Below, piece after piece: positions 9,349 through 20,175 of a stretch of 64,000 nucleotides of DNA (its first letter is position 1; every line of letters starts with the position of its first letter). Below the pieces are notes generated by a model that was not told the DNA's origin, made no database searches, and saw only the letters and a list, made by a program, of their open reading frames with translations. Both the position numbers and the translations under genes were made by a program. Source of the stretch: Dermatemys mawii (Eukaryota > Chordata > Testudines > Dermatemydidae); the NCBI GenBank assembly GCA_007922305.1, contig ML677351.1, forward strand, positions 10,507,558 through 10,571,557, read 5' to 3'.

Positions 9349-11480
9349 ATACATACAGATGTAGAGCTATATAATAATTATACAAAATAGCTAATTACTT
9401 TATGGTTATAATACACTTGATAGTAAATATAAATAATTGAAATAGGTAGTATGTTACTGTACTAGTTTGAAGCACCCAGTCTAGCATGTCTCCTCTGAGG
9501 GGTTAAGGTCTGATTTCAACACCTTAGACCATGCTTCTTTACACTATTGTATTGTTAATTAACATTTCTACAAAGCTTTTTGACAGTTAACAAAGCCTCA
9601 GATTCTAAGTAATTTGTTGTCAGTTAATTGTTTATGAGTACCTTTGAAATATTGTTTTTTCATATTTCCATTCAGTCTATTACCTTATTCTCAGTTTTCT
9701 TTTGAAAATGATATATGCATAGGTTATTTTTTTTAGAAAACAGAACACCACCTACACCACGGCTCGGGAACAGCTATCTTTTTATGCTTTCCAAAGGATG
9801 CCACACACGGAGTTTCAGAGGATGTTTTCAAAAGAATTGAAGATGCTCTTGTGCCAGACGCATTTGATTGCCTCCTGCTGATCTGCCAAAGTTTAGAATA
9901 TTCATAATTCCTAAGGCAGCTAGAGGAGAGACACTCTACACAAGGATTATGACCACATGCTGATTTGATAATGCCTTTTGTTGATCAATTTTTAATTATT
10001 GACTTAGTGCCACTGCAAAACAATCAACACTGCTCAATTCCAAATATACCAGTGATGTATGAAATAGTAACCTCATTAGTGTAAAGAGCTTTGATTTGAG
10101 AAAAAAAGAAAACCGACAACAGATTCAGGAATGTCTATCCCATCTGCTTAGTGCTGCGTCTGCGGGTTAAAAATGTCTATCCATAATTCAAAGAGAGAGT
10201 GAGGGACTCCAACATTGATTATTGAGAAGCGTGAAATTTATGCCGGATTCCTGCAATCAGATGTATGTAAAGAGACTCCTGCATCTTCCTGGAGCCCCCC
10301 TAAGGTCAATCTACGTATGTTTCCTTATAAGATTATGGTCTCATTTCTGCTTCTCAAAACTAGCTTAATCTATAAATCTGAAGTGGAGTTTTTGCGATTC
10401 AGCTCATTGCCCTGTCCTCCACATTAATTTAATTTTTTTGTCTTGGTCAACTCTCTATGAGCCCAGTGAGGGAAGACACTTAAAAATGTCTCCTTAAGAA
10501 CACTCAAGCACTTAACTGTGAAATCACTTAACAGATCTTAGAAGGATGTGCTTGAAATACAGCAAATGAAAAAGCAATTCTACACATGTAAATCAGATTA
10601 AAAGAGCACATTAATTTAATATAACCTGCTTCCTGTGGACAAGTTAAAATGCTTAGTGTCAGCTGATAAAGCAAAGATGTTGAAATAGCAGGTTCATCTC
10701 ATCCTTTTTCATTTTTTGCAGAAATAAATGGCAATTTCTACAGGTGTGGGAAAAATACGTTCCTTTTGCAGCAAAATAGCAACACTTGATCTTGAATAAC
10801 ATTTGAAAATTCCCATGAAAAATAAAAGATTCTGTACACAAATGCCGGCACATCAAAAATGTGGTACTGTTATGTTACCAAGATATACTTATCAGAATGC
10901 CCGCAGAGGTACACAGTCATACAATCATCTATAGACACACACAATCAATTTTGAAGTTAGAGAGCTTGTGATATTTAATGTCACAAAATGTAATTATTTT
11001 TAAAAAAATATATAAGAAAACTTTCTTTGATTGTATAGTGTAGCAGTTTGGGTGTCTATCTGAAGCATTCTGTAAAATACCAACTTTTCAGCAGTGAGAA
11101 TTTTCTTCTGATTAAATGGTTATTTTTTAATGCAGACCTGAGATCTTCCAGGCTAAGCAAGCCTTAGAAAGTCAGAGAATCTGTCTCTATAGGATGCCAA
11201 ACTGTTTAGCAGAAAGTTTGACCTACCGTGGAAACTGATGATCTAGTAAGAAATATACAGCATTGTGCTGGAAAGTGGTGGAGCTAACTGAGAAGTGGAG
11301 AGTTCATGTAATGAACTGCCTTTCTCCCACAGTTACCAAATCACAGAAAGTGATGCTGTCAAAATAAATCACATTTTAAAAATCTTTACTCAACTTATTG
11401 ACAATTAAAACTGGTAAACTGCAAAAAATAAAAAATGTATTTTCTTTTCCATAATATATGAATACTAAGTCATCAAACTC
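9349..11480. other. Unassigned AT-rich sequence with one weak exon-like stretch
   Basis: No repeat family is recognised in this 2.1 kb. A possible exon is annotated separately at 9737-9907. The open frames at 10215-10427 and 10659-10856 show no domain or family signature. Confidence 0.45.
9737..9907 (+). other. Candidate terminal exon (weak)
   Basis: A run of T followed by AG (ttattttttttag, ending 9736) resembles a splice acceptor. The frame starting directly after it stays open for 56 codons to TAA at 9905-9907, reading KTEHHLHHGSGTAIFLCFPK and on to LLLICQSLEYS. I recognise no protein family. A frame of this length can occur by chance in this base composition, and a second frame is also open for about 47 codons. 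Confidence 0.12.
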
Positions 11481-11622
11481 AGGTCCCAATTCTGGTAAGT
11501 ACTTAAGCTTATTCTTAAATCCATACATATTCAATAAAGCACTTAAGAACATGCTTAAAGCCCCACTAATATGCTGAATAGACAATCATAAATAGATATA
11601 CTTTCCTGGATCAGGACCTCAG
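11481..11622. repeat. Palindromic MITE-like element, CTTAAG family
   Basis: Left end ggtcccaattctggtaagta and right end cctggatcaggacct are inverted counterparts. The interior has agtacttaagc and agcacttaagaac, the same words as the element at 245-396. Confidence 0.5.
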
Positions 11623-11952
11623 AGAACCTTTCTGTTGACTATAATGGGCTTTAAATCAGACCCTCAACTGATCAGTTTCCTTTTCCAGTTCTCTAGCATG
11701 GACTACAGTGCTATTGTGTTGGGTTTAAAACACTGAAGAACAATGTCAGACCAAAAATAAATGTTTTAAATTATTTGAAAAATATGTTTAATAAAAAAAA
11801 CCTTCCATGGAGTGAATATTTTTTATTATTTTCATATAATATATTACTATTATAAAGAGGAATTAATCCTTACTTTAACATACATCATCTACCTTCTGTC
11901 CTGCATATTATTTTAAATTATTTAAAAATTCTGTATATAAAAAGGTTTATTA
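11623..11952. other. Unassigned AT-rich sequence
   Basis: No feature recognised. Contains an aaatcagaccctc word that may be a leftover of the preceding MITE type. Confidence 0.4.
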
Positions 11953-12099
11953 TGGTTACTTACTATACAGTAACTGTTGGTTTTTGACATATCAGTGTGG
12001 ATTTCCCTCTAGGTGGGGCACCCCTAAGCGACTGGATTTTTCCCTCCTCCTGGGAATCAACAAAAACCTGGAGGACTTCCTCAGAAGACAAATTTGTTA

Positions 12100-12460
12100 G
12101 TGCTCACAAGTGATCTCTGCAGAGATCCATAATAGAACCGAAATTCCTGTGTTGGGGAGTCCTGATGATAGATCTGTTCAACACCAACATGAATACCAAG
12201 TGCTAGAACTTTTGCCTCAGAAAGCATGTAAACCCAGAATTAGTTTCCTTGTACAGTGGTCTCAATGCCATCTATATTCCTTTCCACCATTTCTCCTGAC
12301 TCCCGGGGTGATTTCCAAGATCAAGAGAGGCATGGCCACAATCACTCTCATGGTTCTCACAGCTCCACATGGGCTGAGGCAATTTCTGCTGACAGACTTA
12401 TTATAGATGTCCATTTATCCTCTAATCCAGGTCCCAGACTTCTCAAAGCACCATGAATAT
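12100..12460 (+). pseudogene. DIRS RNase H-region remnant
   Basis: In one frame, MIDLFNTNMNTKC (near 12168) matches the family block VDLFATxxNxKC. A second frame gives HLYSFPPFLLTPGVISKIKR and then LTAPHGLRQFLLTDLL, matching the YAFPPFPLLPRV-x-KI and LIAPxWPxQPWFxDLL blocks that follow RNase H in DIRS elements. The third frame adds VHLSSNPGPRLLKAP, the equivalent of LRPDLLSQGPLL. Three frames are needed to read the blocks in order, so at least two frameshifts have accumulated. Confidence 0.72.
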
Positions 12461-12557
12461 AAATGGAGCATCTAGCCAAAGTAACTACGCGTAAGAGCAT
12501 GGTTTTTGTCTGGCTGAGTATCATGGCCAGAGATTGCTCCCTGCAAGTCTAAAAAAA

Positions 12558-12627
12558 TCCTGATACAGAGCAGAAAAACATCAGATACAGAGCAGGAACA
12601 TCCTAATACAGAGCAGGAAAACATCAG
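12558..12627 (+). repeat. Three-unit tandem repeat inside the DIRS copy
   Basis: The word atacagagcaggaaaacat recurs three times with small changes (units of about 20-25 bp): gatacagagcagaaaaacat, gatacagagcaggaacat and aatacagagcaggaaaacat. It lies between the RNase H and recombinase pieces. Confidence 0.8.
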
Positions 12628-12639
12628 AAGAATGTATTA

Positions 12640-13520
12640 TTCTGATTGGAAGAGGTTTTTTACATCAGCAGCTTAACATGGTCTGAACCCAGGCCAGCCC
12701 TCAATACCAAAGATCCTTATGATATTTAAAGCAGGTGTGCTTGTCATTCAACTTTATTTAGGTCCAGCTTGCAATAATCTCAGTTTGCCATCCCCCTGTA
12801 CAGTTGTATTCAGTCTGTTCTTACTCAACAATATCCAAGTTTCTAAAAGGACTATTAAATACTTACCCACTGGTCAGAGAACATACTCCTGCCCAGGACT
12901 GCAGCCTGGTCCTCTTGAGATTTATGGAGCCTCTATTATACCCTCTCTCAGCACCTCACTCTGAAGACTGTTTTCCTATCAGCTATTTCTCTGTTCAGAA
13001 GAATGAGTATAGTCCATAAAGACAAAATGGTGTTGAGATCTCATTCCCAAGGTGGTCTCAGAGTTTTATCTAACTCAATCAACCTTCCCGTTTTCTTCCC
13101 AAAACCACACTCTGCACTGGGGAAAAAGAAAATCACATATGCTAGATGTCTTCAGGGCTTTGCTTTATTAAACTGACAGTGCTAAACCATTCAGACTGTT
13201 GACCATGTATTTCTAGCCATAGCTAGTGACATAAATTAAAAACATCTCATCACATAGAATATTAAAATGGATAACATGGCTTGTCTACCTTTCCCACCAA
13301 ATGTCCAGCCTCACTTCACCACAGCATGAGCAACATTCTCTACTTGCTTCAGGTATGTGCCAATATCCAAAATTTGTAAGGCAACAACATGGAATGACCC
13401 AGTGATCATCATTAAACTGTATGCCTGGACTTAGCTGCTTGGTCATATGCTGAGTTTGGGAGTGTGGTATTATAGTCACTGATGGTCTGATGCAGCTGAA
13501 ACTCCTCATTCCAACATCCT
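12640..13520 (+). pseudogene. DIRS tyrosine recombinase remnant
   Basis: The YR domain inserts the circular cDNA of DIRS elements. Visible blocks in order: SKFLKGLLNTYPLVREHTPA (about 12839-12900), matching FLKGLLNLYPPVR; KVVSEFYLTQS then FSSQNHTLHW (about 13052-13120), matching KVVSEFHLNQ-x-x-x-LPVFFPKP; a decayed RALLYY-stop-TDSAKPFR near 13155, matching RALxFYLDRTKPFR; and KWITWLVYL followed by FVRQQHGMTQ (13263-13405), matching the late Arg-containing ICxAATWSSP region. Stops and frameshifts interrupt it. The catalytic arginines and tyrosine cannot be assigned with certainty in this degraded copy. Confidence 0.72.
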
Positions 13521-13860
13521 GAAGGGGTTAGTGCCTGTGAGTAACTCACATTGGAATCCACATTGACACATACTTGGCAAGACAGAACAATTACTCATCC
13601 TACAGAACTGTGCTTTAAGATGTTGTCCTCAATGTGGATCTCCTTCTCCACCCTTACCAACCTCAGTTACCATGGCCTTCAAATTGTGAGGGAAATATAC
13701 TTGCTCAGCCCTTTATAACCTCTCACAGGAACACAAGGAGGCTCAGCACATATGTGCAGCCCCAGTCATTTTTTTTGACTAGCAGTGTCCAATCTGGAGT
13801 TCATGAGACACATGCACACCTACAGCGGGATCCAGACCAACACACTTGAAGAAGAATGTC

Positions 13861-14526
13861 AGTTATTTTATTATGCTACATTGAAATTGCAGTGATTGGT
13901 GGTCTATGAATACTTGAGATATAACATTCGTTCTTTTATTTATGCTGTTTGGTAAACTCAAGATCACTTAACCACAGGGCCCGAGTTCTTGTGTGTGGTT
14001 GGAAGGAGGTGAATATCATCAAGGAAAAGTTATAATATATCATAACTTCCTACAATATTTTGTTTGAGAGAGACAGAGAGAGCACACTATCATATAGTGT
14101 CAATGTGAAACACTGTAACCTACTTTTCTTCTATTAGAATTTCTTCATTCTTTCAATGTCTATCTACTAGTCACTTTACATAAACTGCCGATATTATATT
14201 AAATATTTTTAAAACATTTTTAGTACTGTACCAAATTTTAGTCCTTAATTTCTTGGTATTGTCCTTTAATTCTTAATTCCTCCACCCAATCACTCATACA
14301 TGAGAATGCATGGCTCTGAGAAGACAGATACGCTGCTGGAACATTCTAAAGTAGACAAGACCTAACAACTCACCCCAGTATCATGACATGCTGCTAACAG
14401 AGTGTGTGTAATATGAATTACAGTATTTTCTATAAACATCTCTTCTGCATTTATATTTTACCACTAGCTTACTACTAGTGGTGACTAGTAGCACAATGAT
14501 GGGTGCACTATTAAGACTGAGAAGCT
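13861..14526. other. Unassigned non-coding sequence
   Basis: A GA-rich run lies at 14065-14084. A local palindromic patch, ccactagcttactactagtg followed by gtgactagtagca, lies at 14461-14494. Otherwise nothing is recognised. Confidence 0.45.
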
Positions 14527-14605
14527 GATCCTCAGCTGGAGTAAATCACATTGTTTCATCAGCTTCAGTAGAGCAATCACGATTTACACCAGCTGAGGGC
14601 CTGTC
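14527..14605. repeat. Palindromic MITE, CTCAGCTGGTGTAAATC family
   Basis: Left arm ctcagctggagtaaatc and right arm gatttacaccagctgag are inverted copies with one mismatch in 17. They match the element type whose consensus I recall as GATCCTCAGCTGGTGTAAATC. Confidence 0.72.
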
Positions 14606-15958
14606 TCCTAAATTAGGCAGATAATATAGTTTCACATTCAAGGTCTTTTAAGTTTTTGATAGCTTGGCCCAAATATTATATAATATACTTTAAACAAACT
14701 CAGCAATACTATTTCAAAACAAAACTGAAAGCTATATGTAATAAGTGTTTGGCAGATATTTAGGGTGATTGCATTATTAACAGTCACCCAAAAGTCTTAA
14801 AAGACAATACAATCCTTTTGTGGAGTCAAGATCTTCAAGCAATGGGTTTAAAAAAGATGGAGGGGGTGGGGTAGGAAATAACAGCCAAGAATCTAAAGCC
14901 AGTGATTACTGAAGAAGTCATCAAGACTCTTACACAAACATGATCTGCACAAGTAATTACTGAGGAAGGAAGAAATGCCATTCAAGATAACAGGTGCCAC
15001 TTCCTGGGGTACTTTTCTACATGAGCAATGATGAGCTGCTGTGATTCTGTCAAAGATGATGGATTAAGAAAAAAGAGCATTTTAATAAGCAATAGACCAG
15101 CACTCAGCTTGTGGACCCAAATACAATTTAATTAGATGACTTACAAAGGAATTTATATTCTGCTACAAACAGATTTTGATAAAAAACACTTTTACATGTT
15201 TTTCTTTCCAGTGAGGTCAGGAACCCTCCCCCACCCCCACCGTTTTTAAAGTGTTTGCATTTTCTACCTGAAGAGAAAATTCCAAATTTTAGCAATACCG
15301 AGGTGTTCCCCTAAAACTCTGCCTGCATTCTTTAGAGAGAAACTGACACTTGGTTAATGAAAGGCTGACAATGAAGTTCTTCATCATGCCACATTATAAT
15401 TGCCCCTTCATGAAGAACCACCTTGTGACTACATGTGAGGAAAGCATTATCTTTGGAATGTAATGCAACGGAGCAACAAATCACATTGCCAAAAAAATGA
15501 GCATTTCTTGCTATTCAGTTAAGAGGTGGCATAGGGTCTGAAACTAAAGAGCATAGGCTCTGAAAACAGAAACCCTCCCCAACCTAAAAGAACATCAAAC
15601 TCAGCAATGAGAGGGAATTCTTACACACAGGTAGGTCTATCACATTCCAGCAGGGAACACTGATACATGTTCTCACAAGCCAGCACACCACAAATCATTG
15701 TCATATCATCACCAGGAGATCTATATGCAATGCTCCCCTACTAGGCTAACCATCTAGAAAAAGGCATATCAGACATTATTAGCCACTCCAGAACTAAATA
15801 AAACTGCTAGCATGGCTAGTCCCAGAGTCCGAACATTTAGGATATAAGCTGCATCTTCTGGGTTTCCATAAGCAAACATTATTTATTATTATTCCTACTA
15901 GTAATAATGCTTTGTACTTCTACCAAACCTTGTATTTGAAGGTTGAGTATTTGTAGTT
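14606..15958. other. Unassigned sequence, parts resembling conserved non-coding DNA
   Basis: No transposon remains are visible. The stretches at about 14930-15200 and 15340-15500 have balanced composition with homeodomain-type words (taattactg, tttaattagatg, ataattgcc). An imperfect hairpin lies at about 15374-15419 (gttcttcat paired with atgaagaac). Confidence 0.35.
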
Positions 15959-16056
15959 ACAAGGCCTAATTCTCTCATGCTGGTGTCAATCAGAGTATTT
16001 TGGCTGAAATCAATGAGTTACATTGGCTCTTAATCAATGAGAATAAGGCTTATTAA
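15959..16056. repeat. Palindromic MITE-like remnant
   Basis: aaggcctaattctctcatgc at the left and caatgagaataaggct at the right are inverted counterparts around tggctgaaatcaatgagtta. Diverged. Confidence 0.45.
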
Positions 16057-16420
16057 AGATGTAAGCCTCAGAGCAACCTTGTAAGGAAGGTCTTACTATC
16101 CCTATGTTACAGATGGGACAACTGAAACATAGAGGTGGTACATTACTTTCCCAATGTAATTTGCAGAGATGTTTTAGCTATGTTAATCCAGAATATTAAA
16201 GAGAGAAGTTTTTGTGCTTATAGAGAGCTCTTTTTCAAATATGAAGAGGAGCCTGTGTATGCTCGAAAGCTTGTCTCTTTCGCCAACAGAAGTTGATTCA
16301 ATAAAAGATATTACTCTCCCACCTTGCCTAGGGTAATATAGGAAATCTATAGTAAAACCAGGAATAGAACACACATCTTCATACTTGCAGTCCCATGCAT
16401 TAGCCATAAGACCATCCTCC
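16057..16420 (-). repeat. MIR-type CORE-SINE, interrupted by another SINE
   Basis: Left part: cagagcaaccttgtaagga, tatgttacagatgggacaac and gaaacatagaggtggtacat match MIR (CAACCCTGTGAGG, TTTTACAGATGGGGAAACTGAGGCACAGAG). After a foreign insert at about 16165-16325, MIR resumes with agggtaatataggaaatcta and accaggaatagaacacac (AGGTCACACAGGAAATCTGTGG, CCAGGAATAGAACCC). It ends near gcattagccataagacca. It is read here antisense to the SINE transcript. Confidence 0.75.
16165..16325 (+). mobile_element. CGAAAGCTTGTCTCTTTC repeat inserted in MIR
   Basis: The block gttaatccagaatattaaag, ctcgaaagcttgtctctttc, caacagaagttgattcaata and aaagatattactctcccacc matches a short dispersed sauropsid repeat I recall with AGAAGTTGGTCCAATAAAAGATATTACCTCACCCACC. 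It sits within one MIR copy. The flanks cccaatgtaat and cctagggtaat are similar and could be a decayed target-site duplication. An inverted-orientation relative is at about 22471-22600. Confidence 0.7.
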
Positions 16421-16425
16421 CTAAT

Positions 16426-17848
16426 TTTGCTAAAATTCAAGTGTTTAAGTAAAGACCACAGGATAGGAAAAATAAGTAAACCACAGGATAACATAAGGAG
16501 GACTTCTATATAAATTGGCTCATTGTTAGTTTGGACATGAGCAAAATTTACCTCAGATCTCTTCTACTGCTAAGTTACTGGTTAGCACACCTGTCTTACA
16601 AACCCATAAAGCAATTCACAAAATAATAAATGAATAAAATAAAACAAAAAACAAACAAACAAATAAAATAACATTTAAAACAGTCTAGTTTTCATGGCAG
16701 GATATTGGCAGAGTGATCCATCCTTCACCTGGAGAGTACACATTGGGTCCTTAATTCTAAAAATCCTGACTTTTCTGGGCTTGTTGAAGTGCCTTTTCAA
16801 GTGCAAGTTTTCTTGGGTGAGTATGCCATTTTGCTCCCATCTGAATTACCAAGAATGAGATCCATTCTGCATGCAGAGAATTAGTATTAGATCCCACACC
16901 ACAGATGCAAATAAAAGGCCAAAAAGATCTGAACAGAAAACAATACCTTAACCTTTACCTCAATAAATAATTCATAGTTTAAACAACAACTGGGTCTGTA
17001 AAACATCATTTTTTTATGACAACTAAAAAAAAAACCAAGCAGATTATTCTTAAGTGTTCAATAACTTGAAGCTCTGCTGTCCTATTTCAGACTTTTGGAA
17101 ATCAATACAAGGAATGAATCAGGTTGCATGGGAGACATCCACTATAAGCTTCCTTTCAGAATCTTATACAAAAAGAGAGCTGGGTTATATTCCTGAGAAA
17201 AAGTGTCATGTAGAATTGATTTACTGTGTTGGTGACAAGCATTGAACAAACCAAAGTCAACCCATCCACAAAGAAATAGAGTATACTTTAAAAAAAAAAG
17301 AAAGAAAGGCAGCTTGGACATAGCATATTGTATCTACTTCAGTATACTGTATAAACTGGATATATAAAAATATAGTAGAAGTAGGCACCTGTGACTGACA
17401 CATGAGAAGAAGACCAGATTATCTACCCTGGACTCATGTGTGCTGGTACAAAGGAGCCAGAACTTGGCCACCCGGCTAAGAGGAATTCCCAACTGACGCA
17501 AACCTGGCAGAGTCAGCTTCAACACCAACTACCCGTTCCCAGCATAGCATAGGAGAGATGACAGGAGTGGGAGAAAGGGGCTCTGCTACTGCCAGGTCAC
17601 AGTTATCCCACGTAGGAACCACAGCCAGTTGTCATCAGTTAATTTATGTCAGCGCTGTAGCAGCTAGAAAATAAGGGAACTATAACCATCTCCCTGCTAG
17701 CTTCCTGTACACACACCCTACCTACCTACCTTTGTTGAATGGATTTTGGTTCATAAGACAATCTGGCCCAATAATCTCCTTTGATTGCATTCTTCCAGCT
17801 CCAGTCTTTTTACAAGATAGAAATGAATGATTATACAGGCTGTAGATA
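16426..17848. other. Unassigned non-coding sequence
   Basis: An A-rich AAAC/AAAT microsatellite-like tract spans about 16621-16675. No coding or repeat family is recognised elsewhere. Confidence 0.45.
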
Positions 17849-17974
17849 CAGGGTGACCAGACAGCAAGTGTGAAAAATTGGATGCGGGTGGAGTGTTATG
17901 GTTCTATATAAGAAAAAAGCCCTGAATATCAGGACTGTCCCTATAAAAATCAGGACATCTGATCACCGAATGTA
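17847..17974. mobile_element. CAGGGTGACCAGA terminal-inverted-repeat MITE
   Basis: Left end cagggtgaccagacagc (from 17849) and right end catctgatcaccgaatg are inverted repeats. The inner words aagtgtgaaaaattggatgc and tatataagaaaaaagccc match a very common turtle MITE of about 120 bp. A TA dinucleotide abuts both sides, as expected for a Tc1/mariner-type duplication, but TA is too short to prove this. Confidence 0.72.
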
Positions 17975-19279
17975 AATAGCAAGATAAGACTATTTCAGGC
18001 TTTGGATTTCTGTTTGGGTTTTGTGGAGAGAAATTGCACTATTTCATGATGTACAGGCTATGGCTGGTATGGTAAGATGGTAACAGAGTGCTGCTCTACC
18101 CTGTTGGCGTCTGGTCTCAAAGATCAGAGAAGGTGCAGATGTGGCGTTCTTTGTCTCTTACCAGGAGAGCGAGGTAGAGGAGCATGGAAACATCAGTGGT
18201 AACTGAAGAAAGTGAGCAAACTTAGTACTGCTAATACCAAATATTCAAAAGTCCTGAGTTAAGCTCCAAAAATGGAGATGAAATAAACAAATAAAATGAT
18301 ATTAAACCATTTATTAGTAGTACAGTTGGGTGTTCTTTTTATTTGCCTTCTGGCTTTTGAGCCCTTGGGATACATTCCAGGAGAGGGGTGCCACATTTTC
18401 TTGATTTTCACTGCAAACATAAGGGCTAGAAGTTTACTTTAAAAAAGAGGGAGAGCTGAGGTTCTCAATCATTTACATTATTTTAGAAGCTAAGGATTTA
18501 GAAATAACACCACCTATTATTACATTTGTGATAAAATTATGACAGCTGGCAACACTAGCTTTGGGACAGAAAAGTAGATGCTACCTCTCTTGTTTTACAA
18601 GCATACAAGACTGCTGGGATAATATGAAGATATATTTGTAGTGATGCATTCATTAGGTTGATGACACCTCTACATTTGTAGTCTGTGACCTGGCTACAAT
18701 GGTGAACCAAATAAGCAAATATCTCTCGACGTGCAGCTTGGATGAGGTTTAGCTGGCTCTGACTTAGGCAGAAAAAAACAGAACACTGTTGGTAGGTTGG
18801 GGAAAGTAGCCAGAAGAGTTGGTGGAACTTATATCAGCTCTGAACTGGACTACTCATGGGAACCATATACTGCTGCAATAGAGTTTAGTGCAGATCAGCA
18901 GAAGTACCTGAGCTGGAGCTCCCTCACCATAAATAGAAGAGAGTTCCTGACAGGGCATGGAGTGGGCATGACTTCGAAACTCATTCCCCAGTCCTGAGCC
19001 ACCAGATCTTGAATTTGTTAATATTCCAGGCATGTGCCAAAACCTCTTTCCTCCCAGGATTTTAAGGTGAGTGTTGAAAGGGTCTGGTAGTTATTTATAT
19101 ATGCAAAGTCCCCTTCTATTTCTGTACTGTGTATTGTAATTTACAGGATGAGGGTGCCTAGAGTGTAGAATGGGGTACAATAGAGGCTTTCTGTAAATCA
19201 AAATAAAAAATAAATTGAAAGGAAAGAGGCGCTTGAGTGTGTAGCTTATCTAATATTAAAAATACTTGAAAGAGATTCA
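17975..19279. other. Unassigned non-coding sequence
   Basis: No family recognised. The open frame at 18797-18997 has no domain signature. Confidence 0.45.
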
Positions 19280-19445
19280 GAAAATCTAGTCTGTATTCCT
19301 CCCTGCCACCGATTTCTTGTGTCACTGCGGATACTGTACCATTTGAACAATCTCTTCCTCAGTTTTCCCATTTGTGAAATGGAGCTAAAATTTTGCCTAC
19401 TTAATAGTCCCAGGAGTATTCCGACGGGTATTTCACTGAAATTTG
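19280..19445 (+). repeat. MIR/CORE-SINE fragment
   Basis: tctagtctgtattcctccct, then ttcctcagttttcccatttg and tgaaatggagctaaaatttt match the CTGGGTTCTATTCCTGGCT, CCTCAGTTTCCCCATCTG and TAAAATGGGGATAATAAT segments of sauropsid MIR, in order. Confidence 0.72.
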
Positions 19446-19884
19446 CAAATATCTTTGGAAAGACATAAGATTAAGAACTATTATTCTGCATTTCTTTGGT
19501 CTCTTATAAGAACCACAACACAAAAGTTATAAGCTATAGACAGGTGATGTATTAAACAATGCATGAGAGAGCAAATACATACTATTTTCCCAATTTAGTG
19601 CATATTCAGTTTGATAAAGATGCACAACAGAGAGTTCTACAAAAGTTTTTTATATATGTATAACTTTATTTTACAACTGGCTGTATATATTAAAAATATC
19701 CCATGGCTTGAAAGTCAGGCATCCATTTGGGTCAATGGTTAACAGATATTTAAATTTATCCATATATCATTCCAGGGTCCCAAAGCTAGTATAGCACTTT
19801 GCATATAAAGTAGCAATTTAAGATTGCCCTCTTCAGACATACCCAATTTATTCCAGGTAGCCATTTCAGTCTTATGTATTGCTA
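19446..19884. other. Unassigned AT-rich sequence
   Basis: No feature recognised. Confidence 0.45.
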
Positions 19885-20175
19885 AGAATAGATCAAGGCA
19901 AAAAAATGTTTTTTTCCTTCATATTGATATTTTTGAGATTTAGGAAAAAAATCACAAATCAAAATTCTGAAAAATATTTAGTTCAAGTCAATTGAAAATA
20001 TTTTGATTATTTTGCAATTATTTTTTATGTTGTATTTACTATTAGCTGAATTTTTTAAATGAAACACCATCTCAAACCAGAAAACAGAAAAAAAAGTAAA
20101 TATAAATGTTTCAATAATTTCAAACCTTTTTGTTGAGTTGATATTTTTCCCAAACCAACCCTTTCCATTGAAAAG
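19885..20175. repeat. GAAAATTT/TTTTTC-rich dispersed repeat
   Basis: A stretch built from AAATATTT, TTTTTCCC and GAAAATATTTTG words, with cccaaaccaaccctttccat near the end. It resembles the segments at 3020-3440 and 46000-46390. These look like copies of one AT-rich turtle repeat, but low complexity makes the link tentative. Confidence 0.35.

Larger units (their letters stand above)
11953..13860 (+). mobile_element. Internally deleted DIRS-like retrotransposon
   Basis: A tyrosine-recombinase (DIRS-type) retrotransposon copy of about 1.9 kb. It opens with ggttacttactatacagtaa, a start I recall from turtle DIRS elements. RNase H and recombinase pieces follow, described as separate entries. A related sequence (ttactcatcctacagaactg, then caatgtggatctcc) recurs in direct orientation at about 13591-13645. 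The tail ends near cacttgaagaagaatg (about 13858). The gag and most of the reverse transcriptase expected upstream are missing, so this copy is a deletion derivative. All frames are broken. Exact termini were not defined. Confidence 0.75.

Noticed and set aside
9179..9385. Antisense frame rich in Tyr, Thr and Ser-Leu repeats
   Set aside because: Direct translation of a (TG/TA)n and (GA)n microsatellite.
16183..16494. Antisense frame of 103 codons
   Set aside because: It crosses a MIR copy and the nested SINE-like repeat. No protein family is seen.
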